A DNA stretch of 64,000 nt from Asterias amurensis (taxonomy: Eukaryota; Echinodermata; Asteroidea; Forcipulatida; Asteriidae), in the NCBI RefSeq assembly GCF_032118995.1, contig NC_092663.1:9424001-9488000 (forward strand), read 5' to 3'. Position 1 is the first letter of the stretch; each line of letters starts with the position of its first letter. This document shows positions 10,993-21,950 of the stretch, piece after piece. A program made the position numbers and the translations under genes. Under the pieces are notes generated by a model. The model saw only the letters and a program-made list of their open reading frames with translations. It was not told the origin of the DNA and did no database searches.

Positions 10993-12009
10993 CCTACGAA
11001 ACCCTGTCCTGCCTTTTAACTCATGTAAACCCAAGTTCGATACCCCGGCCGAAGCTGTGCGTGGGAATGTGGGGTTTCAGTCCCTACCTGACTGCTTGGG
11101 TTTTATTATCTTCTATTACACATTTCTTTGCTAAGCAAAAATATGAGCGGGACACCAGTCACAACAATGTAAACGTAATATAACTTTGGCTTGAATTTGG
11201 TTTGTGTTAAGTAACTTTTTTTTTGTGCTAAGCAAGGTCTTCTTTCTCTTCATGCTTCATGAAATTATGCCTGGGCACCATCTGATACAAAGTACAAGTA
11301 CTAGTTGGCAGTAGATCATTTTTGTTGCATTTTTCGCACGCTCTACGCAAAAAGGTCAGGTGTATCTGTCTAACCAAACTGTAAAAAAAGGTCACACCAT
11401 GAAGTTGTGGATCATGGCCTTGATTCCACTAGGGGGGAAGATACCTCAACCGGGGTAGATAACCCCTAGGGGGTAGACAACTCCAGTGAAACCTTCCCAC
11501 TGGTGTATTAAAAGTTTGCCCCCGCCAAACTCACCATTGATATCCGTAGATATTTCCCATGACATGTTCGTAATCTGGCGGCGTCAGGCCGGTGATAGAC
11601 ATGAAATTCAATACTTCCTATCAATTTCACAAGGGGGTGTGTGTTTAGGGAAGGGAGTGGGGGCGCAGGTTGTGGCTCTTGGCTGTCAGTAAATAGGTCA
11701 CAACTTTGTAAGGAAGTTGTGTGGATCGGAGCAAATGTAGTAGAGTGAGATGCGGGGGGTGATGAGTGATTGGTTGAAAAGACAAAAAACTTGCAATTTT
11801 TGTTTTGTACCCCTTTTGGGGGTGTGTGACCCTGAGGATCTGCTGATGCTGTGAATTACTGTCCGTAACCGTGCCCTAATTTTTGTTTCTGATCTGGCTG
11901 AAAACATTGCTTAGCAAGTTTATTTGCTAAGCGAAGGTTGTTTTGGGTGAAACTTACTGGTGGCATTTTCAAACAAGTTTATCGTGGATTGGAATCGCTA
12001 TATACTCCT
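10993..12009. other. Intergenic, no gene recognised
   Basis: Contains a short CCCCTAGGGGGTAG-type inverted motif near 11430-11475 and two small H1-like scraps (TTGCTAAGCAAAAAT near 11130, TTGTGCTAAGCAAGG near 11223). The ORFs at 10886, 10944, 11486 and 11698 have no protein-like composition. Confidence 0.4.
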
Positions 12010-12200
12010 CCCCTTAGTGGCAAACTTTTCTCCCATGGATGATAATGATCCCTGATTGGGGTATACTTTAACCAGTATTGGAATACTGTTTTCCTAATGC
12101 ATATATATATGATCTCTGATTAGGGTACATATTCTTACCCTGATTGGTATACTTTTCTCCCAATGAATGTTAATGATCCCTGATTTGGGTATACTTCAAA
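12010..12200. repeat. Degenerate tandem repeat, about 60-70 bp unit
   Basis: AATGATCCCTGATT..GGGTATACTTT recurs near 12045 and 12170, with weaker units (GATCTCTGATTAGGGTAC) between them. Roughly three to four diverged units. Confidence 0.65.
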
Positions 12201-12204
12201 TAAT

Positions 12205-12778
12205 AATAATAATAATATACATGTGTTGTCTTGTGTAGCACATGTGTCCACCAATAATGTACTGAAGGCACATGAACAAGCAGAAATATTTTAAGACAGT
12301 TTTGTTTGTTCCTTTTCTTTTTATTATAACACTGATTCATGTAGGACCCTAGGGCTTACAAAGTGCTGTTGTGCATTCAGCAGCCACTGCCAGAAACAGC
12401 GGGGCAAAATAAAGCACTAAGGGTAACTGGGTTCTTTTACGTGCACTACACAAAACACCTACAGCTTTACATACCATTCGAAGGACAAATCAATTAAGGC
12501 CTGGTCACACAGGCCCCGATAACGATAACGTTATTGGTTGCGATTGGTTGAATTGCTCCACGCAGAATACGCCCACGCTCATTCAACCAATCGAGGGCGT
12601 GTATTTTTATCGTTATCGTTTTCGTTCTCGTTATCGGGGCCTGTGTGACCGGGCCTTAATGGTTAAAGTGTCGTACTTATGGACACAAGTGTGAAGACCA
12701 GGACTCGAACCCACACTCTGCTGATCAGAAACACCAGAGCTTGAGTCCGGTGCTCTTGACCGTTACGCACCTTCTACC
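12205..12778 (-). repeat. SINE family S1 (form b), interrupted by an M6 MITE
   Basis: From the left: an ATT-repeat tail, then on the minus strand the S1b body (CCAGTTACCC; GGACACAAGTG) and the tRNA-like head (TGATCAGCAGAGTGTGGGTT) at about 12705-12775. The body is split at 12498-12655 by a complete M6 element, so the SINE is the older insertion. Confidence 0.75.
12498..12655. repeat. MITE family M6, complete copy with TTAA flanks
   Basis: Terminal inverted repeats GGCCTGGTCACACAGGCC (left) and GGCCTGTGTGACCGGGCC (right) are bounded by TTAA at 12494-12497 and 12656-12659. Internal arms carry CGATAACGATAACG and its complement. Length 158 bp. It sits inside an S1b SINE. Confidence 0.92.
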
Positions 12779-13394
12779 ATATAGGAATACCATTTACCAA
12801 CGGTGTTCTGTGCCTATAAATGAAAGTATACCTCGTTTGGGAACCCAAATCAACCTTGTGGGCTCAAGTAACAGAGCCAGACCACATCAAACTTGATAAG
12901 GAAGTGGGTTGTGCTGATTGCTTTAGTGCAATCAATTCATATTTCCAGCCCCTTCTCACGGTGTCTTCCCAGACTAATGTGGTTTGGGGGTAATTTCCAT
13001 TCCAAAATGTTCCACTCGTCAAGCTACTTCCTGGGAGTAGATAGACGATGACAGTTATAAAGAAAGTTATGTCTTGTTGCACTGTCTTCAGATTACAAGA
13101 TATTGTATCTGTGGTCTGGAGACAATAATCACAGGAAATTCTGACGGTCACTCTGAAGTTGATAAAAAAGACCTCTTAGAAAGTTTTGGTCAGTCAAGCT
13201 ATTTTAAATTTGGTTATTTTTTGTATCATTCTTGAGGCTTATCATGAAAATCAGTACTTATTTATCGAGCTGTATGGAGCCAAATAATTTGGGCATGGCT
13301 GCGAATTTATTTTGGCCAGACGAAGTGTCTACTGAGTAGCGTTTTGGACATCAGCGACACCATGTCTATAATGTGCACATTGAAAGATGTGAGT
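12779..13394. other. Intergenic, nothing recognised
   Basis: No repeat partner found. The minus-strand ORF at 12864-13151 (95 residues) has no recognisable domain. Confidence 0.4.
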
Positions 13395-13545
13395 GCTGGG
13401 GTCGATTTCACGAAGAGTTAGGACTAGTCCTAACTTAGGACTACATCCTAAGAGATATCAAAAACGTAAAGCTAGTCTTAAGTTAGGACGAGTAACTCCC
13501 AAGTCGAGATAAGACTAGTCTTAACTCTTTGTTAAATCCACCCCA
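13395..13545. repeat. Foldback element H7
   Basis: GGGTCGATTTCACGAAGAGTT on the left mirrors AACTCTTTGTTAAATCCACCCC on the right, with GGACTAGTCCTAACTTAGGA and AAGTTAGGACGAG arms inside. A relative lies at 44910-45060. Confidence 0.8.
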
Positions 13546-13943
13546 GTAGCCTTATGCTTAACACTTTAGAGACCACTCATTTTTTGTATAATCACCACAA
13601 TCTGCCAAGACGCCACCATGGTTTTTGACTGGCACCCCCCCCCCATGAACTAAGATAGTGACAGAATTGGGAGACTGCCAGTAAACAGCTAGATTAGATA
13701 GCTCAGTAGGGTAAAATCCTGCTCTTGCCAATTGATCAACCCCAAATCGATATGAAAAGTACGTTTGACTTGTTACAACAGTGAACTGGTTCTAGTTTGG
13801 CTAGGTAACTGCTTAGTTCGTTATAAAAACACCCATTGGTATCGATTCCAAATCAGTGTATTTCAAAAGCCCAAATATAGTAGACCCCTTACATGCAGGC
13901 ATGAAACTTTTCCTCGGATCAGCTGATTTCCTCTTCTATTTTT

Positions 13944-14326
13944 TTAAAGCCAGTGGACACTATTGGTAAATGTCAAAGACCAGTCTTCCCACTTTCTGTA
14001 TCTCAACATAATGCATAAAAAAACAAACCTGTGAAAATTTCAGCTCAATCGGTCGTCGAAGTTGCGAGATAATGAAAGAAAAAACACCCTTGTCACACGA
14101 AGTTGTGTGCTTTCAAATGGTTGATTTCGAGACCTCAAGTTTAGAACTTGAGGTCTCGAAATCAAATTCGTTGAAAATTACTTCTCTCTCGAAAACTATG
14201 GCACTTCAGAGGGAGCCGTTTCTCACAATGTTTTATACCATCAACCTCTCCCCATTACTCGTAATCAAGAAAGGTTTAATGATGATAATTATTTTGAGTA
14301 ATTACCAATAGTGTCCACTGCCTCAG
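13944..14326 (+). repeat. MITE family M1
   Basis: Left TTAA at 13944-13947, then AGCCAGTGGACACTATTGG. It carries the characteristic central palindrome GAGACCTCAAG..CTTGAGGTCTC and ends CCAATAGTGTCCACTGCC near 14324, where the right TTAA is eroded. Confidence 0.88.
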
Positions 14327-15375
14327 TTATACAATTCAAAATTGAAAAATCATATACTAAATCACTGAAATTTGTACTTTCCTCTTTTTTTGGTGAAGTT
14401 ACAGTTGCATGCCTGTACAAATGATGTCACAAGCCCAATTAGTGCCCTCATTGAGGTCAATAAAGACCTATCATTGGTGGTGAGTTGTGCGCAGTACAAA
14501 GTCTTTACTGTTAGACACCCAGCAATAGTGACCAATGCAAAAGGTGGACTGCAAGAACTTTCCATCCTAAAGTCCAACGGGTCGAAGTTTCCATGAAACA
14601 TGAAAGCGCCTAATTATTTGTTGGGAAAACAAGTTACACATTTGTTTGATTAGAGCCTCGACGTAAACGCCCATCAATTAGTTTGTTTTTTTGTTGACAA
14701 CACACAACACAAGTTGATCTGTTATTCTGTTTGTGAGTGACAGGTCAGGAAACAATAAAGTGATCACTTGTCAAAAAGCTGTGAAGTATGACATAATGCA
14801 AACAGAAAACAAACTCTTTCCTGTGTATGATGTGATGACTTAACAAAATTTAGTGATGTGACAAAACTCTGGAAATCAAATGATTATCGGTTCTTAATCT
14901 GCGGCACGCTATTCAAAATATGAATTTAGATGCATTTTGTCATCTTGCAAATGTAAACAATTCCTGGAACTTTACCAACTCCCTCGAGAGCGTAAACAAC
15001 CTCAAGTCACTAATGAACACTAATCAATAAGCAATAATCAATCACATTGCTCGTATTAGCTTTCACTTGTTCCCACGAACAAAAGAGAAATTCTGATCGT
15101 CGAGGAAAGCAAACCTGTTCATGGGGTGAGCAAAAATTCACTTTGCTTCTACCATGACATCATTGCCGAACAATTTACCAAATACTATCAACCTTTTTTC
15201 ATCCCTGGCTGTGTTCAAAACATCCCCCAAGTCCCATTTAACTGCTACATAAAAATTACCCTCTGTCCTGCCTCTAGTTAATGTACATGTTGTGTCGCTC
15301 CGCAGCTTTTTACTGATAGTGTCATCCAATGGGATTGGTGATTAATGTTTCAGTGTTTGACAAGGGCTTGAGTCG
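14327..15375. other. Intergenic, no gene recognised
   Basis: Unique-looking, AT-rich. Short ORFs on both strands at 14362-14601 overlap each other and show no coding bias; the minus ORF at 15138-15329 likewise. Confidence 0.4.
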
Positions 15376-15530
15376 GGAGGCCAATTGCATAGAGCTGCTT
15401 ATCACACAAAACTATTGCTTACCAGAAATAGGTTAGCATAAAAAACACCATATAAAGCGTATTGACTGGTGCCCTCTATTTTTTGTGCTTAACATATAAT
15501 TTGTAATCTGTGCTAAGTGAAACTATTTGG
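15376..15530. repeat. Foldback element H1, degraded
   Basis: CCAATTGCATAGAGCTGCTTA on the left, CTTACCAGAAATAGGTTAGC inside, and GTGCTAAGTGAAACTATTTGG on the right. Confidence 0.65.
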
Positions 15531-15889
15531 TTTGTGATTTGGGGTTGGCGGGAGGCAGGTAGAAGTCTATCAAGTTTCCGCTGGTAAACCATAAATCGAA
15601 TAATTGGTGACGAGGAAATTGGCCAATCACAATATGCAAGGATCGCCGAAGGTCAGAGTTTTACCGCTCAGCGTTGATGTTTCACATCTGGGTCATCAAA
15701 CATCTGAGGTTGTGCGAATGCAAAGCGGATGGGTGTAACACTGTATATAGATCAATATTATCAATAAAAAAACTCAGCTACCGGCAGTAAGCGGTAAGCA
15801 GATTCTGAATGGTTAGTCTCCATATAAGTCTGAATTTGTAACGTTCAAAACAAACCGTTGTAACTTAAATAAAGGCACCCCCCGAACAA

Positions 15890-16065
15890 AGATATTGACA
15901 AAATAGGGACACCGCCAATATAGGGCTAGATAGCTCAGTTGGTAGAGCGCCGGCACGTTAATCCGGAGGTCGTTGGTTCGAATCCCACTCTAGTCAATTC
16001 TTTGTTCAACCCCAAAAATCATTTACAACTTTACTCAGTCAGTTTCCCTTGTGGTTTATATTGAT
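15890..16065 (+). repeat. SINE family S2 with tRNA-Asn-like head
   Basis: 15926-15997 folds like a tRNA: acceptor GGCTAGA with TCTAGTC, D arm GCTC..GAGC, anticodon stem CCGG/CCGG, loop ACGTTAA (anticodon position GTT, Asn), T loop TTCGAAT. The residue before the anticodon is C instead of the invariant U, and the T stem has a mismatch. Shared flanks (AATAGGG..CCGCCAATA before, CAATTCTTTGTTCAACCCC after) recur at 55390 and 43740, so it is a SINE head, not a gene. Confidence 0.8.
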
Positions 16066-16624
16066 ATCTTAAATAAAGGCAATTACAATAATTGTAATCA
16101 ACTTAAAGGGTGTTGACTTTGTTCATGAAGTGAGCTTAAAATTTACTCAGCACAGACACATTTTGCTTAAGCAGAAATCGTTTACCAGCCAAATATGACG
16201 AAAGGGGGAATGAATCAGATGTGTTGATGATGCATCTAATATCCTGCTTGATTTTATTGAATCGCGTGATAGCCCAATTTATGCGCATGGAAACTTCCCC
16301 CATCGCTTTTAATGAAATTAATGGTTATGAAGCAACTGGGTAACTCGGAATGACATTTTGTCTTGAAATACCAGGACAGGTTTGTAAGACAGTGACTTTG
16401 AAATATGGATGTCCATTCTTTAAAGGGGAAAGTGGACTCACACACCTGACAAAGTTGTTTTTATTCAGTCCAACAAACGTGATTGATTTGGGGGGTTCCA
16501 ATCAGTTATGGATGTCAGACATTTTTTTTCTTTTTCTTCTATGCTATTCTTTTTTACTGTAGTTATTTACCTCAATCAGCATTTTTACAGGTCTGCGGTA
16601 ACACCACACACATGTACACGGAAA
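16066..16624. other. Intergenic, nothing recognised
   Basis: A scrap of H1-type sequence (TTGCTTAAGCAGAAATCG) lies near 16165. Remaining sequence is unassigned. Confidence 0.4.
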
Positions 16625-16790
16625 TTGAGTTGTGGTAGGATGGGATGTAAAGCTGTTGGCCATGTGTGTTGTGTAACGCACATTTAAATAAAAAAAAGTG
16701 CACTTATTGAAAAGAGGTGTTCCTGGTTTGATTGGCTGCACATTGTTCCACAGCCCCTTGTAAAACATTACATTTGTAGTCCCCAAAATT
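16625..16790 (+). repeat. SINE family S1 (form b) body fragment
   Basis: GGATGGGATGTAAAGCTGTTGG, GTTGTGTAACGCAC, AAGTGCACTT and GTGTTCCTGG..GGCTGCAC are in the same order as the S1b body at 28228-28340. Head and tail are missing. Confidence 0.75.
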
Positions 16791-18094
16791 CATATGTTGC
16801 AAGAAAAATACGTTACGTTAAAGTGCTTTGACTAACACCGAGCTTTATTAGAAGCCACTATTATAAGAATGTTTTCTTAAAGAAACAGTAGTCCAACCAT
16901 TCGATGTATGGATCAGTATCTTTTTAAATGCCTTCAGGAGATCAGAGCTCAAAGAGAAGTTCTAAGCATTTGGTGTTACCGTAAACCTTACTTGATTATA
17001 GACGATGTGACCTATGTTTACATTTAAACCGCCCTCTGTTGAAAAAACACTGTATACGTCATGTTTCGCAGGGCAAAAAGGCACGTAGCCATGGTAAGAT
17101 TGCATACACTTCCTAGCTGGCTGCCAAAACACAACGGTTTTGCCCGGCGGTATGCGCGCGAATCATGTTATGGTTTTCGTGTGACGTCAGTGGTCACATC
17201 GGCTATCTCTTCAACCTTGTTGCTCTGTGGTTGATTTAAAAGCTGTGTGCTGACAGTAGTCTCCAAAACAAGAAATTCTGGCCTTTTTTATTGAGTGGCT
17301 GTAGGTCAAATCTTGCAGCCATTTGTGGCTGCTACGGGTATTTTTGTACAAGCCGCTTGTGGCCGCTATGGTCTCTAACAGCTTAGTTAAGGGTTTAAAC
17401 AGAATCACACAAAGGACTTCAATAACACAATTTATTTGTAGTTAATTTCTTCTCTGAATTTATTTTGAAAGATACTTCTGGTATGGAAACATTTCCAAGT
17501 ATTTAAGGATTGTTTTCTTAATTCTAAAAATATGCTGACCTTTGACCTTCGATAAGGCAGGCAGAAATTATTTCACTATGGCACCACTAACATTTATAAT
17601 GATTTTTTATTCACATTGATATTTGTAGTGGTAATATTTAGTTAGTTATAAAGGTAAATATTTATTATAGATATAATAAATACTTATTACATTTATAGAA
17701 CAGTTTTTTTCAGTTGAAACAGCTAATAGTAGAAGTACTTACAAGTATGTAATCTTTACAATTAAAAACTGAGTGTCATGCCTTTACATCCGCTTCAGAA
17801 CCATTTACAATAAAAACAAACAAACAAACAAACATGTAGGTGTGAACTGTAATTGGTGTGTATCTCTAACAAGGAAGGATTTAAACAACTTTTTTAATGA
17901 CCTTCACTCATGAAGTGACCTTTTCGATAATGACCTTACTAGCCCTGACCCATTTACACTATGCCCGTGTGAATCTATCGATGGATGTTGACATCAAACA
18001 AGGAAAGTTTATACACATTATTAATGACCTTTCGATCATGACCTTTTGTAAATGACCTTTAGATATTGACCTTAGCCTGACCTGTTTACACTAT
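16791..18094. other. Intergenic, AT-rich; repeated TGACCTT motifs
   Basis: Very AT-rich around 17570-17720. A short AAAC repeat lies at about 17811-17832. Between 17895 and 18080 the motif TGACCTT occurs about six times (AATGACCTTCACTC, AAGTGACCTTTTCG, AATGACCTTACTAG and others). No gene. Confidence 0.5.
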
Positions 18095-18940
18095 GTAAGA
18101 GCAAAAAAAAATCACAACTTCAAAATTGGCCCAAATTTGATAAAAATGCTGGACTTACCTCTTGTCGTTTTTTCAATTTTTGGCCTATTTTTCAAGTATC
18201 AATATTTCCCAAAATATAGCTTGAATCATAGCTCAAGTTATATAAAGAGGCGTCAGTAGAGCCCACTGCATCATTTTAGAGCAAAACAACACAACTTCAA
18301 AATCGGCCCAAATTTGATCGTTTTTTCATTTTTCCCCCTATTTTTGAAGTATCAATATTTCCCTAAATATAGCTTGAATCATAGCTCAAGTTATATAAAA
18401 ATGCATCAGAAGAGCCTACTGCATCATTTTAGAGCAAAAAAAAAATCTTCAAAATTGGCAAAAATTTGATCAAAATGCTGGACTTGCCCCTTGTCGTTTT
18501 TTTTCTTCATTTTTTTGGCCTATTTTTCCAGTATCAATATTTCCCTAAATATAGCTTGAATCATAGCTCAAGTTATATAAAAATGCATCAGATAAAAATG
18601 CTGCACTTAACCCTTGTAATTTTTTTCCTCATTTTTTGGCCTATTTTTCCAGTATCAATATTTTCCTAAATATAGCTTGAATCATAGCTCAAGTTTTAAA
18701 AAAAGGCATCAGTAGAGTGTACTGCATCATTTTAGTGCAGAAAAACACAACTTCAAAATTGGCCCAAATTTGATAAAAATGATTTTGTTTCCTTTTTTTG
18801 CCTATTTTTAAGTGTCAATATCGTACTGCATCATAGTGCAGAAAAACACAGCTTCAAAATTGGCCCAAATTTGATAAAAATGTTTTTGTTTCCTTTTTTG
18901 GCCTATTTTCAAGTGTCAATATTTTCCCCAAAATGACGCA
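18095..18940. repeat. Satellite-like array, unit roughly 100-175 bp
   Basis: Five to six units share CACAACTTCAAAATTGGCCC, AAATTTGATAAAAATG, TTTTTTGGCCTATTTTT, AAGTATCAATATTTCCC and TAGCTTGAATCATAGCTC. Units are cut to different lengths, and the last two lack the AGCTTGAATCATAGC part. A diverged single unit appears near 22160-22260. Confidence 0.85.
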
Positions 18941-20066
18941 TCCCAGGTTTTTGTGATGATGAAATTGTCAGTGAGGTGGGTCAATACCTTCTTCTACCAC
19001 ACACAGAGCACCATCCAGTTACTATAGGTCTGGTAACCATCTCAAAACACTGCCTACAAACACAGTAAATAAATACATGTATTCAAATTAGACGTAAATA
19101 CCTCCTTTAAAGTTATAATCCCCGTTCATGTAAAACCCAACCACATACCATCAAGGTAGAACTCACAGAACCCAACACACCACAGCTAACCCCAAAACCC
19201 CCTTAACAAACATAGTTCCAACTACACAAAACACCACAACGAGCAGTCTACAACGCCCCCAATTTACCCCATAACCTACATTTCTCCCCACACTCCCATA
19301 ATCCCCTTCCCTCCACAACACGAAACCAGACGTCAGTGGTTCAGTTCCCAGAAGAATAATTACAACTAGCATGCCATAAATACTTCCATCCCTTGCCAAA
19401 TAAAGACACCTATCACTATCCCTTCCTGTTACAATCAATCTTTGAGTCACGCCGAAACCTTGGGTGCCTCCATGTTTTTTTCTTTTCTTCTCCCACTCTC
19501 GTTCTTCTTGGACCCATTAATTGTAAACAATTAAGGGGACGTCAGGTTTGTCTGCCAGGGTGTCTGAGCCGGATGGGAAACTGTGAACAGGGTCACACGC
19601 CTGTGACCTGGATTAGGGCAACAAACCCACATGGCAGTGTTTCTCTGCTCCCTTTAATTTCCTGCGCTTTTACAACAAAACTAGGTCGTTAGCCACCAAA
19701 ATCCTTTCAGGATGTGGGTTTTCAAAAATGTATCCCTTTCATGGAGAAGATACGAAAGTGGTTTATTTGCGTATTAGGTTGGGTTATTTTTAAGCTTTCA
19801 TGAAAAAGCATCATGTAGTCACGGTGAAGGAATCAACACTGTGCTATCCTGCATGCTCACAAACAGACGGGCGTGGACCGAGTTATATCAACACTTATAT
19901 AGTTTTTGAAACAAAGGTCAGAGGATGTTTACAATTTTAAGAACAAATCAGCTAAATAAAACCCAACATCCACTTATCTTTTCACAATTACTTGATTCTT
20001 CAAAGTGAGAAGAATTACGGTTGTAGCTCAAGTGTACATGTCCAACTAAAAACCACCCAGTTCTGC
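18941..20066. other. Intergenic, no gene recognised
   Basis: C-rich, G-poor stretch around 19130-19330 on the plus strand. ORFs at 19163-19450 (minus) and 19393-19692 (plus) show no domain or splice context. Confidence 0.4.
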
Positions 20067-20285
20067 GCCCAATTTCATAGAGCTGCTAAGCACACAAATT
20101 TGCTTAGCATAAATTTCTTCCTTGATAAAAACAGGTTTACCAACCACATTTCCATTTGTTGCATACTGTTTGTTACTGGTATTCAACTGTTGTTTGCTCA
20201 TCCTGAAAATCATGTGGAAATTTGGGTGGTAATCCTGTTTTTATCGAGGTAGAAATTCCATGCTAAGCAAATTTTGTTGGGTCTG
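20067..20285. repeat. Foldback element H1, long form
   Basis: GCCCAATTTCATAGAGCTGC on the left, then TTGCTTAGCATAAATTTC and CTTGATAAAAACAGG; on the right CCTGTTTTTATCGAGG, AAATTCCATGCTAAGC. This longer form also occurs at 57715 and 61800. Confidence 0.85.
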
Positions 20286-20314
20286 TCAGAAAAAAGGCAA
20301 CCAAAGCTAAGACC

Positions 20315-20545
20315 AAGGCCTATTTTTATTGAGCTGCTTGCTTATAACAGTAAGCAGATTTTCAAGCCAACTATAGCAGAAAAATTTGCTTAAGCATAAG
20401 CGTATTTCACAGGCTAGCAAAAAAGTTAGGTGGCCATGTTGTGCATTTCCCATGGATTGTGTTGTTAAATCATTCGTTTTCACACAGTAAGCATGAAAGG
20501 TTAGCATGCCTTTTCATCTGCTTACTGTTAGTAGCGCTATGAAAT
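20315..20545. repeat. Foldback element H1, divergent form
   Basis: GGCCTATTTTTATTGAGCTGC on the left and GTTAGTAGCGCTATGAAATGG on the right, with CAGTAAGCAGATTTT and CTGCTTACTG mirrored inside. Directly follows the previous H1. Confidence 0.65.
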
Positions 20546-20662
20546 GGAACATCGCAGTAAGTAAGCACAAAAAAGGTTGTTAGGCAATGCTATGACATTA
20601 TTACAAACTGTGGCCATCTGTTTTTGTTTTGCATAGAGCTTTCTACAGTTTCGGGCTTTGAC

Positions 20663-20846
20663 GTTGCAATAGACCTTTATTTAGGTGTGACCATCTTGAT
20701 TTTACTCTATTCAAACTAATTGTAACCAAACGATTAACAAAATAATAGTCTGGTGCCGTGTTTGCACAATGAATGTTGGCATTCATTACTGTTATGGAAA
20801 CAGGGAACATGACCAAGATGGTGACAGTATGATAAAGGTCTATATA
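20663..20846. repeat. Foldback element H8
   Basis: AATAGACCTTTATTTAGGTG on the left against ATGATAAAGGTCTATATATG on the right; ACCATCTTGA and CAAGATGGTGA are mirrored inside. Single copy in the window. Confidence 0.75.
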
Positions 20847-21019
20847 TGTAGAAAGGCCTACAGGTGCAATACCCTAAGATGCCTAAAATTCTCCCATGTC
20901 TGCTCGGCACGTCATGGTGAACTAACCCATGCCATACTTTCTTATCAGTGTATAAGTACTCTCCCTGACAGACCTACACTGTACAGACCCCTGAATATGA
21001 TCAAACCTAACCACGTTGA

Positions 21020-21401
21020 TTAAAGACAGTGGACACTATTGGCAATTGTCAAAGACAAAATAACTAACCTGTGAAAATTTGAGCTCAATCGGTCATCAAA
21101 GTTGCGAGATAATAATGAAAGAAAAAAACACCCTTGTCACACAAAGTTGTGTGCGTTTAGATGGTTGATTTCGAGACCTCAAGTTCTAAACTTGAGGTCT
21201 CGAAATCAAATTCGTTCTAAATCTGAGGTCTCGAAATCAAATTCGTGGAAAATTACTTCTTTCTCGAAAACTATGGCACTTCAGAGGGAGCCGTTTCTCA
21301 CAATGTTTTATACTATCAGTCTCTCCCCATTACTCGCCACCAAGTAAGGTTTATGCTAATAATTATTTTGAGTAATTACCAATAGTGTCCACTGCCTTTA
21401 A
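21020..21401 (+). repeat. MITE family M1, complete with TTAA flanks
   Basis: TTAA at 21020-21023 and 21398-21401. Termini AGACAGTGGACACTATTGG and CCAATAGTGTCCACTGCC. The central palindrome GAGACCTCAAG/CTTGAGGTCTC is present, and part of it is duplicated within the element. Confidence 0.93.
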
Positions 21402-21439
21402 CACATTTGAAAATCTCCCTGATTAAAGAAACCTTATGC

Positions 21440-21525
21440 CTGTGATATTTCTTCACCGAACTCAGGAAAGTACCGAGTATACAGTGCTAACACACATCGG
21501 TGTATGTGGGTAAACCCCAAATGAA
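21440..21525 (+). repeat. SINE family S3 fragment
   Basis: AGTACCGAGTATACAGTGCT and AACACACATCGGTGTA match the S3 body seen at 29225-29270 and 52090-52130. No tRNA-like head is present. Confidence 0.65.
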
Positions 21526-21782
21526 TATGTTGAATGTAGTTCTAAATATCGCCCTGAATGTTGCCCAAAATCTCCAGCTCTGCACTATTGCAGCATAGTG
21601 AGGTATGGGTTCAAAGCTTTCTTGGGAAACACTCTTATAGTAGGAGGGTTAAGAAATGCAAACTTTTGTCACAAAAAAGCGGTTTACATAAAAACCTCTA
21701 TGATATTTATGGATTGAAACTACACTATCTGACAAATCCTTCAACATGCTAATAATCTCACTTGACTGTCGCTGTCCGATGT

Positions 21783-21950
21783 TTAGATCCTCCGACGCTT
21801 GGAGTCGGGTTCCCCGTCTGCTGCTGCAGCAATGGCGGCTGCTGCGGCTACTGCTGCTGCTGCTGCTGCTACTGCTGCAGGTCGAGGCGTTCTCATGGGC
21901 GCTGTGTATTCCCCGTTATTGAATGCATTTATACCAGGCCCTTGAGTTGG
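21783..21950 (-). CDS. RBM48: RBM48 exon 5 (terminal), poly-alanine tail
   Basis: Last 55 residues of the RBM48 protein, PTQGPGINAFNNGEY... to ...DSKRRRI, then TAA at 21785-21783. Acceptor TTTCTACAG, phase 0. An alanine-rich run (over 20 residues broken by single V and I) comes from imperfect GCA/GCC triplets at about 21815-21885. The basic SKRRRI ending resembles the RBM48 C-terminus of vertebrates, which supports this distant exon belonging to the same gene although it lies 5.1 kb from exon 4. Confidence 0.88.
   Translation of the reverse strand, partial: PTQGPGINAFNNGEYTAPMRTPRPAAVAAAAAAVAAAAAIAAAADGEPDSKRRRI

Noticed and set aside
15926..15997. A tRNA-Asn gene
   Set aside because: The unusual position 33, a T-stem mismatch and conserved non-tRNA flanks shared by other copies make it a SINE head.
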